Positions 59,095-64,000 of a DNA stretch of 64,000 bases are shown piece by piece. A program made the translations under genes and the position numbers. Where the stretch lies: contig JBBRVP010000014.1 of assembly GCA_038246785.1 (NCBI GenBank), positions 11,102 through 75,101 of the forward strand, written 5' to 3'. Within the stretch, counting starts at the first letter, position 1. Each line of letters starts with the position of its first letter. The DNA is from JBBRVP01 sp038246785 (lineage in GTDB: Bacteria > Actinomycetota > Actinomycetes > Jiangellales > Jiangellaceae). The notes below the pieces were generated by a model, which was not told the origin of the DNA, did no database searches, and saw nothing but the letters and a program-made list of their open reading frames with translations.

Positions 59095-59427
59095 CTACTT
59101 GGGTGCGAGCGATCGGGCGTACCTCACGCCGTGGCCGACCCAGACCCGCAACTCGTCGTCTCCGTCGACCGCCTCGGCATCCACCCGGAGCCAGCCGTCC
59201 ATCTCGCGTCCGCGCATCTCGAAGCGACGCACGGACGGCTCACTCACCAGCACCTCGGTCTGCGCCGGGTCGACGCGCAGAAGCAGGCCACCCTGGCCGC
59301 CGGCACCCACGGCCATGTTGCCGTCGATCATGAAGGCTAGACCGCCGAACATCTGCTTCTCGCTCAGCCCGCGCTCCCCCCGGAGAACTTCCCGGAGCCG
59401 GTTCGCGAGGTCCACGTCGTAGGCCAT
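59095..59427 (-). CDS. TfoX N-terminal domain protein
   Basis: A 110-aa single-domain protein: 'DVDLANRLREVLRGERGLSEKQMFGGLAFMIDGNMAVGA' with the E-x-x-M-F-G-G-x-x-F-M core of the TfoX N-terminal family, then 'GGLLLRVDPAQTEVLV' and 'FEMRGREMDGWLRVD'. Stand-alone copies occur widely in actinobacteria and are not tied to competence; function unknown. ATG at 59427 has no clear ribosome-binding site. It lies 32 bases after the following START-like gene on the same strand. Confidence 0.82.
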   Translation of the reverse strand: MAYDVDLANRLREVLRGERGLSEKQMFGGLAFMIDGNMAVGAGGQGGLLLRVDPAQTEVLVSEPSVRRFEMRGREMDGWLRVDAEAVDGDDELRVWVGHGVRYARSLAPK

Positions 59428-59459
59428 GCCGGCAGTATCGCGCGGAACGCGGTTGCCCT

Positions 59460-59879
59460 TCATGCCTCGCAACGAGCCCTCAGTCCGCGGACTTCCATGT
59501 CGAGGTAACGCTCGGTCAACCGCTTGGTCAGCAGACCCAGCAACGGTCCCAGGACCCCTGCCTGCTCGAGCGACGCGGTCACGGTCACCTGCTCGGCGCC
59601 GGCCGGCGTGACTTCGTGTCCGCCGGTCGTGAGGACGCCAGGGCCGCGGGCCGTCCAACGAAAAGAGCGGCCCGGGACCAGATCCGTCACTTCCCACACC
59701 GCCACGGGAAGCCGTGACTGGCTGACCCGGGCCCGGGAACCCACCCGGAGGGGCCCCGGGTCGAGGCGTTCGACGCCGGTCACGCTCGCCGTCCACTCGG
59801 CCCAGTGCTCGACGTCGGCGTAGACGCTGAAGACGCGCTCAGCCGGGGCGGCGATGTCGATGCTCGCCTCGAAGCGCAT
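59460..59879 (-). CDS. SRPBCC (polyketide cyclase/START-like) family protein
   Basis: This 139-aa protein begins 'MRFEASIDIAAPAERVFSVYADVEHWAEWTASVTGVERLD', the standard cyclase2/START-like opening, and closes with a long helix ('LLGLLTKRLTERYLDMEVRGLRARCEA'). Mid-region 'SRARVSQSRLPVAVWEVTDLVPGRSFRWTARGPG' gives the beta sheet lining the cavity. Ligand unknown. It is probably transcribed with the TfoX-like gene. The ATG at 59879 lies in a short 72-base gap after the LuxR regulator. Confidence 0.82.
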   Translation of the reverse strand: MRFEASIDIAAPAERVFSVYADVEHWAEWTASVTGVERLDPGPLRVGSRARVSQSRLPVAVWEVTDLVPGRSFRWTARGPGVLTTGGHEVTPAGAEQVTVTASLEQAGVLGPLLGLLTKRLTERYLDMEVRGLRARCEA

Positions 59880-59951
59880 GTCGGCACCGTAGGGGTCCTG
59901 CTCTACACGGCCTCAGCCGGGAGCCGTCGACGACGACCGATCGGGCAACGG

Positions 59952-62696
59952 TCAGCCCGACCGTGAGACGGCGGACCGCAGCTCGTCCCGCGAGCTGACG
60001 GCGAGCTTCCGGTAGATGCTGCGCAGGTGGTACTCGACGGTCTTGGGGCTGAGGAACACCGCCGCCGCGGCCTCGCGCGTGGTGCGTCCCTCGGCGAGCA
60101 TCAGCGCGATCTGCAGCTCCTGCGGCGTCAGCTCGTCGACCGTCGCCGGCTCCCGCCGCCGGGCGACCTCGCCCGTCGCCGCGAGCTCGGCCCGCGCGAG
60201 GTCCGACCACGGCGCGGCACCGAGCCGGTCGAACGTCTCCACCGCCGCCCGCAGGTGTTCGCGGGCACGGACCCGCTGGCGGGCGCGACGCAGTCGTGAT
60301 CCGTACGCGAGCCGGGTCCGGGCCGTTTCGAACACGTCAGGCGTGCGCTGGTGCAGCGCGAGCGCGGTGGTGAAGGCATCGTCCATCTCGGCCTCCGCGG
60401 CGAGCAGACCGCGGCAGCGGGCTGCCCGCGCCAGCGCCCAGGGGAGGCCCTTGTGCTCCGCAGCGACCCAGAACCGCTCGGCTACCTCGGCAGCCTGCTC
60501 CGGCTGCCGGAGCCGCAGATGGGCGTCGACGAGCTCGGGTGCCGGCGAGAGGTCCACGTCGCGGATGCCCCGGCGGACGAGCGCCGCCTGCTGCCGTTCG
60601 AGGTGGCCCAGGGCCACCGCCGGTCGGCCGAGGCCGAGCTCCAGGTCGCCGAGGGCGGCATGGCTCCAGATCTCGCACGGACCGAGCCCGAGCTCGCGAC
60701 TGAGCGCGAGGGCCTCTGTGGCGTGTTCCCGGCACGCGTCCTCCCGGCCCTGCCTGGCCTCGAGCCAGGCCGCGCGGGCCAGCGTGGTCGCGAGGTCGCT
60801 GCGCTGACCGGTCTCGCGCGCCAGCGAGATCGCCTCGTGGACGGTCGCCTCCGCCCGGGCCCATCGCTCGCCGGCGGCCTGGTCGATCGCGACGTGGCCG
60901 AGCAGGAACGGCAGCACGCCGACCGCCGCCTGCCGCCGAGCGAGCTCGAGGGCGCGGTCGACGGGTGTGGGCCCGGGGCGGGTCTCGCGCAGCCACACCG
61001 GTCCCATGGGCACCCATGCGAGGAGGCGGGGATCCTCGGCGAGCTCGCCCGAGCCTTCGAGCAGATCGACGGCCGCGCGGACTAGCACCGCACCCTGCTC
61101 GCCGGCGCCCGAGAAGATCAAGGCCATGCCTCGGGCCATCGCGGCGAAGAAGGCCGTCCGTGGGCTCCCGCCGACGGGTGCCACCTCCGCGATGCGGTCC
61201 GCGATCGCGCGCATCGCCGACGTGTCGCCGGCGTAGAAGGCGGCGTTGAGGGCCTCGGCGAACATCACGACGGCCTGGTCGAGGTCGACGCCAACCGCCT
61301 TCTCGGCACCGGTCAGCAGGATCGTCCGCCCCTCGTCGACCGGGCCGAGACGGGTCGCGATGTGGCCGCGCAGGTGCTCGACGGAGACGGCGACCGCGGG
61401 AGGGGCGGGCCGGCCGCGCAGCGACTCGAGCAGCTCGACGGCGCGATCGGCACGGCCGGCGAGCCATGCTGCGTCGGCCGCGGCGAAGGAAAGCCGCGCC
61501 CGGCGGGCGTCGTCGGGCGCCAGCTGCCCCGCCCGCTCGAAGGCCCGGCAGGCCACGTCGTACGCGCTTCGCTCGCGGGCCCGCTCGCCCGCCTGAGCGA
61601 GGGCAGCGCAGGCGGTGTCGTCGGGACCCAAGGCAGCGAGCGCGAGGTGCCACGCGCGCCGGTCGAGATCGGCGTCGGGCAGCGCGCTGGCCCACGCGCG
61701 GTGCGCCCGCCGTCGGCTGACGGGTGTGGCGTCGGCGTACACGGCGGAACGGACCAGCGGGTGCCGGAACTCCACATGGTCGGCGCGGACGAGGACCAGG
61801 CCGGCGGTCTCGGCGGTGCCCAGATCGGCCAGGTCGAGATCGAGTGAGGCCGCCGCGCGGGACAGCCCCAGCAGGTCGTCGGCCTCACCGGCGGCCGCGA
61901 GCAGCAGCAGGAAGCGAGCAGACCCGGGCAGGGCATGCACGCGACGCAGGTAGACCTGCGCGACGGTGGTGACCACGGGGAAGGGGGCGCCAGGGGGGGC
62001 GTCCGAATGCACGGACTGCGGGTCTGTCGAGAACTCCAGCAGGGCAAGTGGATTGCCCCCGGTCTCTCGGTGCAGCCGGTCGACGGTGTCGTCGCTGACG
62101 GCATCGGAGACGTGGCTGCGCACCAGCTGGGCCGCCGCGTCCCGCTGGAGGCCGAGCAGCCGCATGGTCGGCAGGTCCGTGCCGTCCAGCAGCGACGGCT
62201 CACCCTCGCGGGCGCAGAGCAGGACGGCGACCGCATCGGCCAGCGTCCGCCGGATGGCGAACAGCAGCGCGGCCGCACTGGAGCCGTCGAGCCAGTGCGC
62301 GTCGTCCACGACGAGGAGCAGCGGCGCCTCCTCGGCGAAGGCGGTGACCAGCCCGAGCGTCGCCGCCCCCACCGCGAACCGGTCCTGGGCGCGTGCCGGC
62401 CGCAGGGCGAGCGCGCTCTCCAGCGCCACGGCCTGCGGCCGCGACAGCCGGTCGAGGTGGCCGAGGGCGGGTCGGACGAGCTCGAACAAGCCGGCGAACG
62501 GGACATGCGTCTCGGACTGCACTCCGCGGGCGCGCAGCACGTTCATGCCTCTCGCCTGCGACTCGGCGTACTGCAGCAGAGCGGACTTCCCCACCCCCGG
62601 CTCGCCGACGACGGCGAGGACAGCGCTGTGACCCTTTCGCGCGGTGTCGAGCAGCTGGTCGATGCGTCGCTCCTCGTCCGCGCGACCGACGAGCAT
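59952..62696 (-). CDS. Large ATP-binding LuxR-family (LAL) transcriptional regulator
   Basis: This 914-aa regulator has an N-terminal AAA-type ATPase: Walker A 'GEPGVGKSAL' (31-40) and Walker B 'LLLVVDDAHWLDGSSAAAL' (~128). A long TPR-like helical middle (~350-840, rich in A-L-A/R repeats) follows, and a C-terminal LuxR helix-turn-helix 'LTPQELQIALMLAEGRTTREAAAAVFLSPKTVEYHLRSIYRKL' (~850-905). LAL proteins bind an inducer and ATP, then activate nearby or distant genes. It starts divergently, 122 bases from the methyltransferase gene, which is a natural candidate target. Inducer unknown. Confidence 0.93.
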   Translation of the reverse strand: MLVGRADEERRIDQLLDTARKGHSAVLAVVGEPGVGKSALLQYAESQARGMNVLRARGVQSETHVPFAGLFELVRPALGHLDRLSRPQAVALESALALRPARAQDRFAVGAATLGLVTAFAEEAPLLLVVDDAHWLDGSSAAALLFAIRRTLADAVAVLLCAREGEPSLLDGTDLPTMRLLGLQRDAAAQLVRSHVSDAVSDDTVDRLHRETGGNPLALLEFSTDPQSVHSDAPPGAPFPVVTTVAQVYLRRVHALPGSARFLLLLAAAGEADDLLGLSRAAASLDLDLADLGTAETAGLVLVRADHVEFRHPLVRSAVYADATPVSRRRAHRAWASALPDADLDRRAWHLALAALGPDDTACAALAQAGERARERSAYDVACRAFERAGQLAPDDARRARLSFAAADAAWLAGRADRAVELLESLRGRPAPPAVAVSVEHLRGHIATRLGPVDEGRTILLTGAEKAVGVDLDQAVVMFAEALNAAFYAGDTSAMRAIADRIAEVAPVGGSPRTAFFAAMARGMALIFSGAGEQGAVLVRAAVDLLEGSGELAEDPRLLAWVPMGPVWLRETRPGPTPVDRALELARRQAAVGVLPFLLGHVAIDQAAGERWARAEATVHEAISLARETGQRSDLATTLARAAWLEARQGREDACREHATEALALSRELGLGPCEIWSHAALGDLELGLGRPAVALGHLERQQAALVRRGIRDVDLSPAPELVDAHLRLRQPEQAAEVAERFWVAAEHKGLPWALARAARCRGLLAAEAEMDDAFTTALALHQRTPDVFETARTRLAYGSRLRRARQRVRAREHLRAAVETFDRLGAAPWSDLARAELAATGEVARRREPATVDELTPQELQIALMLAEGRTTREAAAAVFLSPKTVEYHLRSIYRKLAVSSRDELRSAVSRSG

Positions 62697-62818
62697 CCCG
62701 CAAGTGTAGGAGCGCGGCAGCGAGCGATGAACCGGCGCAGACTAGGGGGGTCCCCGGAAGCGAAGGCACCCGGTGCGTTCCTACGTTCAGGCCATCCCAA
62801 CCGCAAAGGAGAGCGGCC

Positions 62819-63901
62819 ATGACGACCACGCAGGACGCACCACCCGCCGTCGACGTCGACAAGCTGATGAATTTCGTGTTCCGCGCGGTCGACGAGGTCG
62901 GCGCCTCGCTCAACACCGCACTCGTCGTGATGGGCGACAAGCTGGGCTGGTACCGCGCGCTGGCCCGGGCCGGCCCGCTCACGCCGGCCGAACTGGCCGG
63001 GCGCACCGAGACAACGGAGCGCTACGTACGCGAGTGGCTGAACGCGCAGGCCGCCGGCGGCTTCGTCGACTACGACCCCGACAGCGGTCGCTACACGCTG
63101 CCTCCGGAGCAGGCGGTCGCGTTGACCGACGAGTCCAGCCCGGCGTACCTCCCCGGCTTCTTCCAGCTCGCCCTCGGCTCGGTGCTCGACTCGCCGCGGA
63201 TCGCCGAGGCGACCAAGACCGGCGAGGGCATGGGGTGGCCCGACCACGTCCATGACGTGCAGGAGGGCTGCGAGCGGTTCTTCCGCCCCGGCTACAACGC
63301 CCACCTGGTCACCGAGTGGCTACCGGCGCTGGACGGTGTGGTCGCCAAGCTGCAGCGCGGCGGCCGGGTGGCCGACGTCGGCTGCGGGCACGGAGCATCG
63401 ACGGTCCTGATGGCACAGGCGTACCCGTCGTCCACCTTTGACGGCTACGACTACCACGACGCCTCGATCGCCACGGCTCGCGAGCGGGCGGCGGAGGCCC
63501 AGGTAGCGGACCGGGTGCGCTTCGAGACCGCTCCCGCAGCGGCCTACCCGGGGCGCGGCTACGACCTCGTGACGACGTTCGACTCCCTGCACGACATGGG
63601 CGACCCGGTCGGCGCCGCCCGGCACGTGCGCGAGACGCTCGCGCCCGACGGCACCTGGCTGATCGTCGAACCGAAGGCCGGCGACCGCGTCGAGGACAAC
63701 CTCAACCCCGTCGGTCGCGCCTACTACGCGTTCTCCACGCTGCTGTGCACGCCCTCCTCGCTGTCGCAGGAGGTCGGGCTGGCCCTCGGTGCACAGGCCG
63801 GCGAGGCCCGCCTCCGCGAGGTCGTCACGAGCGCAGGCTTCCGCCGCTTCCGGCGGGTGGCCGAGACCCCGTTCAACCTCGTCTTCGAGGCCCGGCCCTG
63901 A
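62819..63901 (+). CDS. SAM-dependent methyltransferase with N-terminal winged-helix (Rv2258c-like)
   Basis: This 360-aa protein has an N-terminal ~95-residue winged-helix/dimerisation domain ('NTALVVMGDKLGWYRALARAGPLTPAELAGRTETTERYVREWLNAQAAGGFVDYD'), as in Rv2258c and O-methyltransferases. The Rossmann core follows: 'GRVADVGCGHGASTVLMAQAYP' (motif I), 'FDGYDYHDASIATARERA', 'YDLVTTFDSLHDMGDPVGAARHVRETLAPDGTWLIVEP'. The winged-helix part here serves substrate binding and dimers rather than DNA binding in known relatives. ATG at 62819 follows AAAGGAG by ~7 bases. Substrate unknown; divergent from the LAL regulator. Confidence 0.88.
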   Translation: MTTTQDAPPAVDVDKLMNFVFRAVDEVGASLNTALVVMGDKLGWYRALARAGPLTPAELAGRTETTERYVREWLNAQAAGGFVDYDPDSGRYTLPPEQAVALTDESSPAYLPGFFQLALGSVLDSPRIAEATKTGEGMGWPDHVHDVQEGCERFFRPGYNAHLVTEWLPALDGVVAKLQRGGRVADVGCGHGASTVLMAQAYPSSTFDGYDYHDASIATARERAAEAQVADRVRFETAPAAAYPGRGYDLVTTFDSLHDMGDPVGAARHVRETLAPDGTWLIVEPKAGDRVEDNLNPVGRAYYAFSTLLCTPSSLSQEVGLALGAQAGEARLREVVTSAGFRRFRRVAETPFNLVFEARP

Positions 63902-63965
63902 CATGTCGGCCCCGATGTCGATCGAGCGGCGGGGGCGCCAGCCGGGGCGCGCCCGCGACCCCGCT

Positions 63966-64000
63966 CTAGAAGGCGGTTTGGTGGGCGTCGGCGGCCGCCA
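63966..64000 (-). CDS. Possible 3' end of a gene running off the window
   Basis: Minus-strand frame reads 'AAADAHQTAF' and stops with TAG at 63966-63968. Too short to identify, and chance is possible; the convergent arrangement with the methyltransferase makes it plausible. The stretch 63902-63965 shows no feature. Confidence 0.2.
   Translation of the reverse strand, partial: AAADAHQTAF

Overview
The window is chromosomal DNA from a high-GC actinobacterium. The evidence is very high GC in third codon positions, frequent GTG starts and one TTG start, 4-bp ATGA/GTGA gene overlaps, an ANTAR-type PdtaR regulator, and a core gene order typical of Actinomycetota (hisI-trpE-TIGR02234, trpCBA, lgt, gltB-gltD, pyk, pdtaR, polA, rpsA, coaE). 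It resembles Frankiales/Geodermatophilales, but that is an impression from gene order and style, not a search result. No transposase, integrase, phage gene, CRISPR array or rRNA was recognised.

Layout. 1-8150: end of a GNAT gene, coaE, and a branched-chain amino acid (Liv) ABC system: livHMGF on + and livK on -, converging on a START-like gene. The LivH permease carries a secreted Ig-like domain at its N-terminus. 8246-13414: a compact acyl-CoA-ligase-like enzyme, rpsA, a methyltransferase, and a wall transglycosylase with a long Thr-Pro tail. 13415-13911 is a gene-free stretch holding two copies of a perfect 28-bp palindrome. 13912-21579: polA, thioesterases, an acetyltransferase, pdtaR, tRNA-Leu(CAA) and pyk. 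21596-30881: gltD/gltB, then a DoxX-DsbA-like-Lgt-VIT1 cluster. 31006-37450: trpA, trpB, trpC, two small membrane proteins, the TIGR02234 membrane protein, trpE and hisI. 37659-41413: a heterodimeric ABC exporter with one degenerate ATP site. 41469-52093: methyltransferase, TIGR03085 protein, DEAD-box helicase, an Ada-AlkA/Ogt alkylation-repair pair, a PPOX-family oxidoreductase, a SulP transporter, a K+ channel and an ECF sigma factor. 52224-58370: a complete arginine deiminase locus (divergent arcD; two tandem arcA, arcB, arcC). 58497-64000: a DHFR-like protein, TfoX-N and START-like proteins, a large LuxR (LAL) regulator and an Rv2258c-like methyltransferase.

How the parts work together. 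The arc genes would import arginine, convert it to ornithine, ammonia and carbamoyl phosphate, and recover ATP. The Liv system imports branched-chain amino acids. trp, his and glt are housekeeping biosynthesis. DoxX/DsbA/Lgt concern envelope redox chemistry and lipoprotein maturation. Ada-AlkA with Ogt is a two-gene alkylation response.

Most unusual points: (i) the first of two tandem arginine deiminases has lost two catalytic residues; (ii) twin 28-bp palindromes and three other long imperfect inverted repeats lie in gaps between genes; (iii) short tandem arrays, several with a 12-bp (frame-preserving) unit, lie in trpE, an ABC exporter gene and a possible 43-aa VPDL-repeat gene; (iv) the LivH ectodomain fusion; (v) a 16-bp array sits over the sulP stop codon.
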